Positions 1-7,574 of a stretch of 64,000 nucleotides of DNA are shown one piece after another. The position numbers and the translations under genes are program-made. Numbering within the stretch: the stretch's first letter is position 1; every line of letters starts with the position of its first letter. A model generated the notes under the pieces. The model saw nothing but the letters and a program-made list of their open reading frames with translations. It was not told where the DNA came from and made no database searches. Source of the stretch: Lachnospira pectinoschiza. Lineage in GTDB: Bacteria; Bacillota; Clostridia; Lachnospirales; Lachnospiraceae. The DNA is taken from positions 1-64,000 of the forward strand of contig NZ_JAJCRR010000001.1 of assembly GCF_020564355.1 (NCBI RefSeq), in the 5' to 3' direction.

Positions 1-127
1 CCTCAAGATGAGATATCCCATAGAGTAATCTAGTAAGACCCCTTGAAGACGACGAGGTAGATAGGTGAAAGGTGGAAGCGTGGTGACATGTGGAGCTGAT
101 TCATACTAATAGGTCGAGGGCTTAACC
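1..127 (+). rRNA. 23S ribosomal RNA, 3' end only
   Basis: The first 127 bases match the conserved 3' terminus of bacterial 23S rRNA: the GAAGACGACGAGGT segment, then GTGGAAGCG, GGAGCTGATTCATACTAATA and the closing GGCTTAACC. The rest of the gene lies outside the window. The mature end is placed by analogy with E. coli and is good to a few bases. No 5S gene lies between here and the tRNA-Asn gene. Confidence 0.95.
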
Positions 128-252
128 GAAGAAGGTTAGGTTTGCAGAAAGAAACGGATAGAACGAGAGTTATCCAGAGGATAATCGGATGAAAAAGAAT
201 TTTAATGTGCAGTTTTGAAGGAACAATCCTTCACTAGGAATGGAATTCCTAT

Positions 253-324
253 TCCTCGATAGCTCAATGGTAGAGCACTCGGCTGTTAACCGAGTTGTTG
301 TAGGTTCGAGCCCTACTCGGGGAG
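253..324 (+). tRNA. tRNA-Asn(GTT)
   Basis: Complete cloverleaf: 7-bp acceptor stem 253-259/317-323 with one G-U pair, anticodon stem 278-282 and anticodon GTT at 285-287. No encoded CCA. First of eight tRNAs behind the rRNA genes. Confidence 0.97.
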
Positions 325-355
325 TTTATAAGAAATTTTATATTCTTATAAGTCT

Positions 356-427
356 GGCTCCATGGTCAAGCGGTTAAGACACCGCCCTTTCACGGCGGTA
401 ACAGGGGTTCAAATCCCCTTGGAGTCA
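356..427 (+). tRNA. tRNA-Glu(TTC)
   Basis: Acceptor stem 356-362/420-426, anticodon loop CTTTCAC giving TTC, T-loop TTCAAAT. No encoded CCA. Second gene of the cluster. Confidence 0.97.
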
Positions 428-456
428 TAAGTAGATTTTAGATTTAGGTACCATAT

Positions 457-528
457 GCCGACATGGCTCAATGGCAGAGCAGCTGATTTGTAATCAGCAG
501 GTTGTTGGTTCGACTCCGACTGTCGGCT
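457..528 (+). tRNA. tRNA-Thr(TGT)
   Basis: Acceptor stem 457-463/521-527 with discriminator T; anticodon loop TTTGTAA giving TGT. No encoded CCA. Confidence 0.96.
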
Positions 529-533
529 TCTTT

Positions 534-607
534 GGACCTTTAGCTCAGTTGGTTAGAGCAACCGGCTCATAACCGGTCGGTCCTGGGTTCGAGTCCCCGA
601 AGGTCCA
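534..607 (+). tRNA. tRNA-Met(CAT), elongator type
   Basis: Acceptor stem 534-540/600-606 with discriminator A; anticodon CAT. The first acceptor pair is G-C and the initiator-type run of G-C pairs in the anticodon stem is absent, so it is not initiator tRNA. A tRNA-Ile with modified CAT cannot be excluded by eye. Confidence 0.93.
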
Positions 608-627
608 CTAAAATCTACTATATATAT

Positions 628-701
628 GGCCTGGTGGCTCAGCTGGTTAGAGCGCCGCCCTGTCACGGCGGAGGTCGTGGGTTCGAACCCCATCCGGGTC
701 G
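628..701 (+). tRNA. tRNA-Asp(GTC)
   Basis: Acceptor stem 628-634/694-700, discriminator G, anticodon loop CTGTCAC giving GTC. Confidence 0.97.
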
Positions 702-735
702 TTTTATTTGTAAATAATTTGTAGATTAGAATTTT

Positions 736-808
736 GGGATCATAGCTCAGCTGGGAGAGCATCTGCCTTACAAGCAGAGGGTCATAGGTTCGAGCCCTAT
801 TGGTCCCA
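736..808 (+). tRNA. tRNA-Val(TAC)
   Basis: Acceptor stem GGGATCA/TGGTCCC (736-742/801-807), discriminator A, anticodon loop CTTACAA giving TAC. Confidence 0.97.
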
Positions 809-815
809 CTTATTT

Positions 816-902
816 GCCGGCGTGGCGGAATTGGCAGACGCACAGGACTTAAAATCCTGCGGGACTTATACTCCCGTACCGGTTCGACCCCGGTCGCCGG
901 CA
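816..902 (+). tRNA. tRNA-Leu(TAA)
   Basis: 87-nt class II tRNA with a long variable arm; acceptor GCCGGCG/CGCCGGC (816-822/895-901); anticodon loop CTTAAAA giving TAA. Confidence 0.97.
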
Positions 903-945
903 TTTATCACAACAGCAGTTGTGATTATTATGGAATATTCCATAC

Positions 946-1019
946 GTACGTGTAGCTCAGCTGGATAGAGCGTCTGGCTACGGACCAGAAGGTCGCGAGT
1001 TCGAATCTTGTCACGTACA
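946..1019 (+). tRNA. tRNA-Arg(ACG)
   Basis: Acceptor GTACGTG/CACGTAC (946-952/1012-1018), discriminator A, anticodon loop CTACGGA giving ACG (inosine-modified in bacteria). Last tRNA of the cluster. Confidence 0.97.
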
Positions 1020-1022
1020 TGA

Positions 1023-1057
1023 GTCCTATCTAAAGTAATTTAGGTAGGGCTTTTTTG
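1023..1057 (+). terminator. Rho-independent terminator of the rRNA-tRNA operon
   Basis: CCTATCTAAA and TTTAGGTAGG form an imperfect stem around GTAA, followed by GGCTTTTTTG. It sits 4 bases after tRNA-Arg. Confidence 0.85.
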
Positions 1058-1214
1058 TTATATATTTTGTTATATAAAAAGGGGATATTTGTCAAAAACA
1101 GAGTAAAAAAGAGGCTCTTTGTTAAGAATGGGGGTAAAAAATGGTGTTTTTTCAAGAGTGGTTCTAAAACTTACCCCCAAGTAAAGCATAGAATTGGAAA
1201 TGGAGGGAAAAGCT

Positions 1215-1781
1215 ATGGGGAAATTTTTTAAAGAATTGAAAAATCAAAGCCGCCCAAAGACAGTATTTATGGAAATGTTTTCCTATATTAAAATTTTTAG
1301 TGCTGCGATTCTCATTGCATTTGTGCTTACAAGATGTGTAATTGTCAATGCAGAAACGCCGACAAGTTCAATGGAAAATACGATTATGACCGGAGACAGA
1401 TATTTTGGATTGAGAATCTCGTATCTTTTTGAAGAACCACAAAGACAGGATATTATTGTTTTTAAATTTCCGGACGATGAAAGCCACGTATTTGTAAAGC
1501 GGATTATCGGTATACCGGGAGATATTGTTGAAATAAAAAATGATACTGTATATGTAAACGGAGAGCGGTTAGAGGAACCATACTTAAAAGAGCCGATGGC
1601 TTTGGGGCAGAACATGGTATTTGAAGTGCCTGCAGATTCTTATTTTGTTATGGGGGATAACAGAAACATTTCAAATGATGCACGGTATTGGAATAATACT
1701 TATGTAAAAAAAGAACAGATAATAGGCAAGGCGATGGTAAAATATTATAGCGGAAAAGTTACATTTCAAGTGCTGAAGTGA
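1215..1781 (+). CDS. lepB: Signal peptidase I
   Basis: Membrane serine protease that removes signal peptides from secreted proteins, here 188 aa, a usual Gram-positive SipS size. One N-terminal membrane segment (about residues 27-46) is followed by the catalytic serine in SSMENT (Ser52, where the family usually has SMxPT) and the general-base lysine in FVKRIIGIPGD (Lys95). The family's late GDNR motif is present as GDNRNISNDARYW. The ATG at 1215 is preferred because GGAGGG at 1202-1207 lies 7 nt upstream; a TTG at 1194 would add seven residues but has no ribosome site. It stands alone between the tRNA operon and a microprotein gene. Confidence 0.93.
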   Translation: MGKFFKELKNQSRPKTVFMEMFSYIKIFSAAILIAFVLTRCVIVNAETPTSSMENTIMTGDRYFGLRISYLFEEPQRQDIIVFKFPDDESHVFVKRIIGIPGDIVEIKNDTVYVNGERLEEPYLKEPMALGQNMVFEVPADSYFVMGDNRNISNDARYWNNTYVKKEQIIGKAMVKYYSGKVTFQVLK

Positions 1782-1993
1782 TATTGCGGTAAAAGATATT
1801 AAACGATATTTTAGTTTTAGTGTTATATCCAACAATTCTGAAAAGGTACATTTGGGTTTTAAGTGATTTTTGAAAGAATGTCAGGAATTTTTTTATGATA
1901 ACACCATATTGTTGTCATTCTGTTTATGAATAATTTCAAAAAAATAAGAGATACTATGCAATGTAATCTAATATAAAAGGAGGACATTTCAGT

Positions 1994-2215
1994 ATGTCTA
2001 AGAATTATTCTAACAGCACAAATTCATCAAATGCATCAAACAGTTCAAAGAATTCAAGTAACGCATCTAACATGAGCAATGCTTCAAATTCAAGCAACGC
2101 ATCAAATGCATCAAACAGCTCAAAGAACGCATCTAACAAGAATTCTTCAAAGAATTCCTACAGCAATGCTTCTGATGAAAGCAACATGTCTGATACAACA
2201 GACTGCCACAGATAA
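1994..2215 (+). CDS. Asn/Ser-repeat microprotein (unknown function)
   Basis: A 73-aa protein made almost wholly of Asn and Ser in reiterated SNAS, NSSN and SSKN units, with a few Lys, Met and Tyr, closing with a non-repetitive acidic tail that ends DTTDCHR. No signal peptide, membrane segment or known domain is visible. The gene looks real: AAAGGAGG at 1976-1983 is ideally spaced from the ATG and a strong terminator follows. Low-complexity Asn/Ser proteins of this kind do occur in Lachnospiraceae as hypothetical proteins, but I know of no assigned function. A structural, spore-associated or phase-separating role would be guesswork. Confidence 0.75.
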   Translation: MSKNYSNSTNSSNASNSSKNSSNASNMSNASNSSNASNASNSSKNASNKNSSKNSYSNASDESNMSDTTDCHR

Positions 2216-2229
2216 TTCGTAAAAGTAAT

Positions 2230-2265
2230 GCAAAGGCCGGCGGAAACAAATCTGCCGGTCTTTTG
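2230..2265 (+). terminator. Rho-independent terminator
   Basis: GGCCGGCGGA and TCTGCCGGTC pair around AACAAA, followed by TTTTG. It ends the microprotein transcript. Confidence 0.85.
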
Positions 2266-2448
2266 TCATTTATATAATAGCAGATTTTGTATCGGAAATA
2301 TAATCACCTTAATATAATCAGAAGGCAATTTTGAAAATTCAGACAGGAAAGACCAAAGTCAGCAGGCTTAAAATTCACATCAGACAGGCACGGGACACGC
2401 ATCATCGAATATACTAGAGTAAGCACTTGATTAAAGGTTTAAGAAAAT

Positions 2449-2862
2449 ATGAGATGTGAAAATATCAGTACCGGGCGGCTGGATTACTATGTGGAAAATT
2501 CAGGAGCCGTTTTTATAGATTTAAGAAGCAGACAGGAATATGAAAAAATGCACATTAAAGATGCAGTCAATATTCCGTTCGAGGAAATGGAGCGGCAGCT
2601 CCAGAATAATTACAGCAACAGGAATGCAGGTTTTTATGACAACAGTAATGACCGCAGTCGTGCAGGCGGAATTGTTTTAAATAATATATTTTACGACAGA
2701 AATACGGTTTTTATCGTGTATTGTGACAGGGGTTCCAAAAGTATGATGATTTGTCCGAAGCTGGCGGCAAGAGGATTTCAGGTGAAGACAGTTGTCGGCG
2801 GGATTCATCAGTATCACGGAAAATATCTTGTCTATCATACAGATTTTTATAAGGATTTTTAA
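2449..2862 (+). CDS. Rhodanese-like domain protein
   Basis: A 137-aa single rhodanese module, the fold that carries sulfur on a cysteine persulfide. The start of the domain is VFIDLRSRQEYEKMHIKDAVNIP (residues 21-43), the usual D-x-R and H-I-x-G/D-A-x-N-I-P signature. The active-site loop is CDRGSKS with the nucleophile at Cys92, a six-residue loop typical of sulfurtransferases, and GG near the C-terminus (VVGGIHQY) is conserved. Residues 50-75 form an extra Asn/Asp-rich insert of unknown meaning. The ribosome site (AAAGG) is weak. Substrate and partner cannot be told from context. Confidence 0.85.
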   Translation: MRCENISTGRLDYYVENSGAVFIDLRSRQEYEKMHIKDAVNIPFEEMERQLQNNYSNRNAGFYDNSNDRSRAGGIVLNNIFYDRNTVFIVYCDRGSKSMMICPKLAARGFQVKTVVGGIHQYHGKYLVYHTDFYKDF

Positions 2863-2962
2863 AAGGGTTGTGAAAGACTGTTATAAAGATTAAAAAAATT
2901 TCAGGAGAGGCTTTTCAAAGATTTCAGAAGAAAGGAAAGGGGTTCTGAAAGCTGTAATATTA

Positions 2963-2991
2963 TTGTAAAGCACCGGAATATATGGTATATT
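2963..2991 (+). promoter_or_regulatory. Sigma-A-type promoter
   Basis: TTGTAA at 2963-2968, 17-bp spacer, TATATT at 2986-2991. It would drive the methyltransferase, pyrophosphatase and phosphodiesterase genes as one transcript. Confidence 0.6.
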
Positions 2992-3031
2992 GAAGAAAAC
3001 AGGTAAATGATTATCGGAAATGAGGAACAGT

Positions 3032-4180
3032 ATGAATACATATGAGTTAATTGCACCGTGCCATTTTGGACTGGAGGCAGTTTTAAAGAGAGAAATTTAC
3101 GATCTGGGATATGAAATCGTTTCAGTAGAAAATGGTAAAGTGACCTTTACAGGTGATGCAGAAGCCATATGCAGAGCCAATATTAATTTAAGAACAGCAG
3201 AGAGAGTTCTTTTAAAGGTAGGGCAGTTTAAAGCGGTGACATTTACAGAACTTTTTGATCATGTTGCAGAACTGCCGTGGGAAGAATTTATACCGGAGGA
3301 CGGAAAGTTTTGGGTTACGAAAGCAAATTCTGTAAACAGTAAGCTGTTTAGCAGTTCCGATATTCAGTCCATTGTCAAGAAAGCGATTGTAGAGCGGTTA
3401 AAGAAGAAATACCAGACGGGCTGGTTTAAGGAGAATGGCAGTGCCTATCCTCTGCGTGTCACGATTATGAAGGATATTGTTACGATTAGTCTGGATACGA
3501 CAGGGGATTCACTGCATAAGCGCGGATACCGTCCGGCATCAGGCAAAGCACCGATTTCAGAAACGCTGGCGGCGGCGCTGATTATGCTGACACCGTGGCA
3601 TAAAGACCGCATTTTTGTGGACCCGTTCTGCGGAAGCGGTACATTTCCAATAGAGGCGGCCATGATGGCGGCGAATATTGCACCGGGCATGAACCGGGAG
3701 TTTACGGCAGAGCAGTGGGAAAATCTGATACCGAAAAAAGAGTGGTATATGGCGATAGAAGAAGCAAATGACAATATCTGCATGGATATTGAAACAGATA
3801 TTCAGGGTTTTGATTTAGATGAAAATGTGATTAAAATTGCAAGGCAGAATGCGGCCAATGCGGGTGTAGACAAGCTGATTCATTTTCAGGCACGAGATGT
3901 ACGCCAGTTAAGCCATGCGAAAAAATACGGCTTTGTGATTACCAATCCGCCATACGGTGAGCGTCTAGAGGAAAAAGAAGCGCTTCCAGCATTATATACG
4001 GCGCTGGGACAGCAGTTTGCAAAATTAGATTCATGGTCGGCGTATGTGATTACTTCCTATACGGATATTGAAAAATATTTCGGCAGAAAAGCGGACAAAA
4101 ACAGAAAGATTTATAACGGTATGTTAAAAACGTACTTTTACTCATTTTTAGGCCCGAAGCCGCCGAAAAAGAATGTATAA
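3032..4180 (+). CDS. THUMP-domain class I RNA methyltransferase, RlmL/YpsC type
   Basis: A 382-aa SAM-dependent methyltransferase expected to make N2-methylguanosine in 23S rRNA. An N-terminal ferredoxin-like/THUMP region (about 1-160) is followed by a Rossmann methyltransferase. DPFCGSGT (about 197-204) is the SAM-binding loop, and NPPYGERL (from about 305) is the catalytic motif of guanine N2 methylases. The ATG at 3032 is chosen over 3020 because GAGGA at 3022-3026 is correctly spaced from it. Its stop codon overlaps a spurious ATG just before the next gene. The family shows which base type is modified but not the exact position. Confidence 0.9.
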   Translation: MNTYELIAPCHFGLEAVLKREIYDLGYEIVSVENGKVTFTGDAEAICRANINLRTAERVLLKVGQFKAVTFTELFDHVAELPWEEFIPEDGKFWVTKANSVNSKLFSSSDIQSIVKKAIVERLKKKYQTGWFKENGSAYPLRVTIMKDIVTISLDTTGDSLHKRGYRPASGKAPISETLAAALIMLTPWHKDRIFVDPFCGSGTFPIEAAMMAANIAPGMNREFTAEQWENLIPKKEWYMAIEEANDNICMDIETDIQGFDLDENVIKIARQNAANAGVDKLIHFQARDVRQLSHAKKYGFVITNPPYGERLEEKEALPALYTALGQQFAKLDSWSAYVITSYTDIEKYFGRKADKNRKIYNGMLKTYFYSFLGPKPPKKNV

Positions 4181-4209
4181 TGCAGTGTGCCTGCGGAATG
4201 GAGATTAAA

Positions 4210-4806
4210 ATGACAAAGATTATTCTTGCATCGAATAATAAGGGGAAAATTAAAGAAGTGAAAGAAATCTGCAAAGATATGCAGGTTGAGATTGTATCCA
4301 TGAAAGAAGCCGGAATTGACATTGATATTGAAGAAAATGGTACGACATTTGAAGAAAACGCACTGATTAAAGCGGAAGCGGTCATGAAATTGACAGGGGA
4401 ACTTACGATTGCAGATGATTCGGGACTGGAAGTAGATTATCTGAATAAAGAGCCGGGTGTATATTCTGCAAGATACATGGGACATGATACATCGTATGAT
4501 ATCAAAAATCAGGCGATTATTGACCGCCTTGCGGGGGTAGAAGACAAAGACAGAACGGCTCGTTTTGTATGTGCAATGGCGGCTGTATTTCCGGACGGAA
4601 GACATTTTACCACAAGAGGAACAATGGAAGGGATTATCGCTCATGAAATCAAAGGGGCAAACGGCTTCGGTTATGATCCGATTGTGTATCTGCCACAGTA
4701 CGGAAAGACTTCGGCAGAACTGACGCCGGAGGAGAAGAACAAAATCAGCCACCGCGGAGAGGCATTGGAAAAATTGAAGGCACAGCTTGCACAATATTTA
4801 AATTAG
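4210..4806 (+). CDS. rdgB: XTP/dITP diphosphatase (HAM1/RdgB family)
   Basis: House-cleaning pyrophosphatase that hydrolyses dITP, dXTP and XTP so that deaminated purines are not built into DNA. The 198-aa protein opens with IILASNNKGKIKEVKEI (phosphate loop), has DDSGLEVDYL with the metal-binding acid pair, EPGVYSARYMG, and the base-recognition segment GANGFGYDPI; all are diagnostic for the family. The ATG at 4210 has GGAG at 4200-4203 six bases upstream and places the phosphate loop at the very N-terminus; an upstream ATG at 4180 lacks support. It follows the methyltransferase by 29 bp and precedes a phosphodiesterase, the same order as in other Firmicutes. Confidence 0.95.
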   Translation: MTKIILASNNKGKIKEVKEICKDMQVEIVSMKEAGIDIDIEENGTTFEENALIKAEAVMKLTGELTIADDSGLEVDYLNKEPGVYSARYMGHDTSYDIKNQAIIDRLAGVEDKDRTARFVCAMAAVFPDGRHFTTRGTMEGIIAHEIKGANGFGYDPIVYLPQYGKTSAELTPEEKNKISHRGEALEKLKAQLAQYLN

Positions 4807-4827
4807 CGTGAAATATGGAGGTCAGAT

Positions 4828-5310
4828 ATGCAGAGAATTCTGATTGTAAGTGATACGCATAAGCGCCTTGGCAATCTTTATGAGGCATTGGAAAAAGAGG
4901 GCAGCGTAGATGCAATGATTCATCTTGGGGATTTGGAAGGTGATGAAGATATTGTCAATGAGATGATACCGGGACCGGTCTATATGGTGCCCGGCAATAA
5001 CGATTACTATTCGCAGGCACCGCGCGAACTGGAAATACAGATTGCCGGAAAAAATGTACTGCTCACGCACGGACATTATTATTATGTATCGCTGGATTTG
5101 CAGACCATCCGTCAGGAAGGAATTGCAAGGGGGATGGATATTGTGATGTTTGGACATACCCACCGTCCGGTGATTCAGGTGGAAGATGAGATTACATTAA
5201 TTAATCCGGGAAGCATTTCTTATCCGCGCCAGCAGGATGGAAAATGTACGTATATTATAATGGAAATTTCAGATTCCGGGGAATTTACATTTGAGTTAAA
5301 AAGAGTGTAA
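4828..5310 (+). CDS. YfcE/MJ0936-family metallophosphoesterase
   Basis: A 160-aa calcineurin-like phosphodiesterase. All metal ligands are in order: SDTH near the N-terminus, GD in HLGDLEG, GN(N)D in VPGNNDY, then TH-GH in LLTHGHYY and GHTH in MFGHTHRP. NPGSISYPR closes the domain. Family members hydrolyse artificial phosphodiesters and their physiological substrate is mostly unknown. It is translated from a site (TGGAGG) 21 bp after the pyrophosphatase stop, so the two are very likely co-transcribed. Confidence 0.93.
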   Translation: MQRILIVSDTHKRLGNLYEALEKEGSVDAMIHLGDLEGDEDIVNEMIPGPVYMVPGNNDYYSQAPRELEIQIAGKNVLLTHGHYYYVSLDLQTIRQEGIARGMDIVMFGHTHRPVIQVEDEITLINPGSISYPRQQDGKCTYIIMEISDSGEFTFELKRV

Positions 5311-5383
5311 GGCCGTATTTATGCGGCTTTGCGCACTTTGAAACTACGTGTCGAAAAAAAATGAAAAAAATTCAAAAAAAGTG

Positions 5384-5412
5384 TTGACATTATGCAGATC
5401 ATATAATATAAT
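5384..5412 (+). promoter_or_regulatory. Strong promoter of the second tRNA operon
   Basis: TTGACA at 5384-5389, exactly 17 bp, TATAAT at 5407-5412; both hexamers are consensus. The first tRNA starts about 50 bp downstream. Confidence 0.92.
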
Positions 5413-5461
5413 AATCCATGTCGTTGCGGAACAGACAACAAACGGCAACACAAAACACCAA

Positions 5462-5536
5462 CGGGGTGTGGCTCAGCTTGGCTAGAGCGCTTGATTTGGG
5501 ATCAAGAGGTCGCAGGTTCGAATCCTGTCACCCCGA
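5462..5536 (+). tRNA. tRNA-Pro(TGG)
   Basis: Acceptor CGGGGTG/CACCCCG (5462-5468/5529-5535), discriminator A, anticodon loop TTTGGGA giving TGG. First of six tRNAs. Confidence 0.97.
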
Positions 5537-5553
5537 CTTTCAATTGAATATCT

Positions 5554-5624
5554 GCGGGTGTAGTTCAATGGTAGAACACTAGCCTTCCAAGCTAGATACG
5601 TGGGTTCGATTCCCATCACCCGCT
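5554..5624 (+). tRNA. tRNA-Gly(TCC)
   Basis: Acceptor GCGGGTG/CACCCGC (5554-5560/5617-5623), discriminator T, anticodon loop CTTCCAA giving TCC. Confidence 0.97.
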
Positions 5625-5628
5625 TCGT

Positions 5629-5702
<74 letters not shown>

Positions 5703-5715
5703 CTTCTTTTTATAT

Positions 5716-5790
5716 GGTGGGTATAGCGCAGCTGGTTAGCGCGTCAGATTGTGGCTCTGAAGGCCCAGGGTTCGAATCCCTGTACCCACC
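5716..5790 (+). tRNA. tRNA-His(GTG)
   Basis: The extra G at 5716 pairs with C5790, the His identity element; acceptor GTGGGTA/TACCCAC; anticodon GTG. Confidence 0.97.
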
Positions 5791-5801
5791 CTGGCTATTA
5801 T

Positions 5802-5874
5802 TGGGCTATCGCCAAGCGGTAAGGCACAGGGTTTTGATCCCTGCATCACGCTGGTTCGAATCCAGCTAGCCCAG
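5802..5874 (+). tRNA. tRNA-Gln(TTG)
   Basis: Acceptor TGGGCTA/TAGCCCA (5802-5808/5867-5873), discriminator G, anticodon loop TTTTGAT giving TTG. Probably charged by the Glu-tRNA/GatCAB route, since gatCAB is in this window. Confidence 0.97.
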
Positions 5875-5921
5875 CTGGATTCCAAAAGTAATCCAAAGTA
5901 GACTTACAATTTATTCAATGA

Positions 5922-5994
5922 GGGCTCATAGCTCAGTTGGTAGAGCACTGGACTTTTAATCCAGGTGTCCCGGGTTCGAACCCCGGTGGGCTCA
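5922..5994 (+). tRNA. tRNA-Lys(TTT)
   Basis: Acceptor 5922-5928/5987-5993, discriminator A, anticodon loop CTTTTAA giving TTT. Last tRNA of the operon and immediately left of the accessory strip. Confidence 0.97.
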
Positions 5995-6002
5995 TTAAGA
6001 TG

Positions 6003-6030
6003 GGAATGGTTGGAAAGGCCATTCCTTTTT
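6003..6030 (+). terminator. Rho-independent terminator of tRNA operon 2
   Basis: GGAATGG (6003-6009) pairs with CCATTCC (6019-6025), followed by T7. Confidence 0.88.
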
Positions 6031-6034
6031 TTCT

Positions 6035-6414
6035 TTTCGTGCCTAGTGACTAGGAGGGGAACGGTCGTCTTGTGAAGAAATTCATTCTTTATTATTTCCA
6101 TGCATTAATTATTGTGATTTTGAAAACCCGCATAAACACTGGGAATGTTTGTGGGCAAGTTGGGCACTTTTGTGGCACTTGGTGTCAGAGGGAGAGGGAT
6201 GATTGAGAATAGGAGTTTTAACTTGGTTGAGTTTTGTGTTATAATGGGTAAAACAAATCGCGATTTGTCGTTTTATTAATTTACATATATGCCTTTTACA
6301 TAAAAAAGTGTTATTTTAGTTCCGCAACCGTTCGCAACCAAAGAAATATCGTGATAGTTGGTGGTAGCAACCATGAAATTTCGCTATTATGAAGTCACGA
6401 AAGGAGGTAATTAA
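6035..6414. other. Gene-free strip at the left edge of the accessory region
   Basis: No credible ORF. It holds TAAACACTGG at about 6136, which recurs near 11017, a G-rich stretch around 6147-6200 and a possible weak promoter (TTAACT at 6218, 16 bp, TATAAT at 6240-6245). AT-rich sequence follows up to the ribosome site of the small membrane protein. Confidence 0.4.
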
Positions 6415-6612
6415 GTGAAATATGATTTTTTAGGAGTTATTGTTTTTGGTATTGTACTGCTAATCGGGGTGGCTGTGATAGCGGCATTTATCACTGTGGG
6501 AATTTTCCTCATAAGAGCATTGAGTAGATATGTCAAATCAGGCAATGTCAGAAAAGAAAAGTCCAGCATCAAGAAATCTCTCGGTGAGGTTTTGAAGGAC
6601 TATAATTCATGA
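6415..6612 (+). CDS. Small single-pass membrane protein
   Basis: A 65-aa protein with one hydrophobic segment (about residues 6-34, FLGVIVFGIVLLIGVAVIAA and on) and a basic C-terminal tail rich in Lys. It starts at GTG 6415, which has an excellent AAAGGAGG 6-7 nt upstream (6401-6408). Its stop overlaps the ATG of a truncated response regulator by 4 nt (ATGA), so it was the first gene of an operon that has been cut short. No family recognised. It may be intact while its downstream partner is lost. Confidence 0.6.
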   Translation: MKYDFLGVIVFGIVLLIGVAVIAAFITVGIFLIRALSRYVKSGNVRKEKSSIKKSLGEVLKDYNS

Positions 6613-6839
6613 GCAGAATACTTTTGTTGGAAGATGACACAATGATTGCTTCGGGGATTCTGTATGCACTTGAGTCAGAAGGTTATGAAACAAATCATGC
6701 CACACGTATAAAAGATGCCAGAAGTTTAATTGAATTCTTAGAACTGATAGGGTATCTCCAGAAACTGCAAATCATGATGCATGCCGGATGGAACATACAA
6801 TCAGCGAAGAATCTTTCCAGAAGATTCAGGAACTGGTGA
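6609..6839 (+). pseudogene. Response-regulator N-terminus, truncated
   Basis: The first ~42 residues (MSRILLLEDDTMIASGILYALESEG and on) are the start of an OmpR-type receiver domain, including the acidic pair. The phospho-acceptor aspartate and everything beyond are missing. After DARSLIE (about 6735) the frame runs into sequence belonging to a different gene and ends at 6839. The receiver cannot be functional. The ATGA overlap with the upstream membrane-protein gene shows that it was once translationally coupled. Confidence 0.75.
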
Positions 6840-6958
6840 AGAAGATAAAAAGAAGATTCATCAAAGGAACAAATGGAAAAACAATGGCAATGCCATTAAG
6901 TCAGTTGTTCGAAGTTTTGTTCGATAGCTCAGTTGTTGTCAAATATCCGATATTTTGA
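6746..6958 (+). pseudogene. DtxR/MntR-family metalloregulator, C-terminal fragment
   Basis: In a frame different from the preceding receiver fragment, 70 codons read DRVSPETANHDACRMEHTIS and on to a TGA. The CxxEH in DACRMEH is the metal-binding signature at the start of the DtxR/MntR dimerisation domain, and SEESFQKIQELVKKI continues as in that family. The DNA-binding N-terminus is absent and the tail after about residue 36 no longer resembles the family. This is a remnant joined to the response-regulator remnant at about 6735-6746. Confidence 0.65.
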
Positions 6959-7574
6959 ACTCAAAAAGCCAAAAACAGGTATGCCAAAAAGACAGATGCT
7001 GTCCATCTGCCAAAAAGAAGGATATTCAGTTGCAGAACTTACCGATATCCAAAATGAATTGCGCTGATTCCACGGAGAGGCCGTTGAAACTGCCGGAACC
7101 TGTCTTTCACTGCGTGGACATATTTCATCATCAGCCGGATAATATCGATGTGCCTTCCAGAATCCCTGCGCATGAAGAACTTTCTGGCTGTTTTTAATGC
7201 TGAAGAAAAGTCAAGTTCATAGAGATACTTGTTGCTGCCATCCCGTTTCTTTTTCAGGTTTTCTTCTGCCGCTTCGTTTGCGATAAAAATGCCGAAATTG
7301 CATTGGAACAATTGGTGCCTGACACAATAAACTTGCAATAGGCTGCTTTTTTCTGTTGAGCAAGAAGTATCTTTTAATTCATATTTAGGTGGTTTGTCAA
7401 TAGCAATAATATTTAATGCATAATCTGATTTAAGAGTGAATTTCAAATTTTAGATTTTCAATAATCATGGGATAAAAATAACAGGGAGGATTATAGTTTT
7501 CGGAATAAAGCCGATATATAATATTAGAAACAATAAATAATAAAGAACGGATTCAGAGAAGGAGGACAAAGGAT
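6959..7574. other. Degenerate accessory DNA with no intact gene
   Basis: An open frame on the minus strand (7446-7039) exists, but it has no ribosome site, matches no known family and is crossed by the 25-bp repeat at 7307-7331. The plus strand also has only an unsupported frame (6955-7197). The stretch is best read as decayed mobile-element DNA. From about 7450 the sequence becomes the upstream region of the DUF6033 gene. Confidence 0.5.
7307..7331 (+). repeat. 25-bp dispersed repeat, copy 1 (one extra T)
   Basis: AACAATTGGTGCCTGACACA then ATAAA. It differs from copies 2-4 by one inserted T. All four copies lie at 7.3-10.8 kb and mark borders between unrelated fragments. Confidence 0.8.

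Noticed and set aside
553..903. 116-codon frame on the minus strand across the first tRNA cluster
   Set aside because: It is the antisense reading of tRNA genes (GFEPTTSA, GTRTQD-type strings), a known source of false proteins. The same applies to 5482-5703 and 5904-6101.
7039..7446. 135-codon minus-strand frame in the accessory strip
   Set aside because: No ribosome site, no recognisable family, and it runs through a copy of the dispersed 25-bp repeat. Treated as degenerate DNA.
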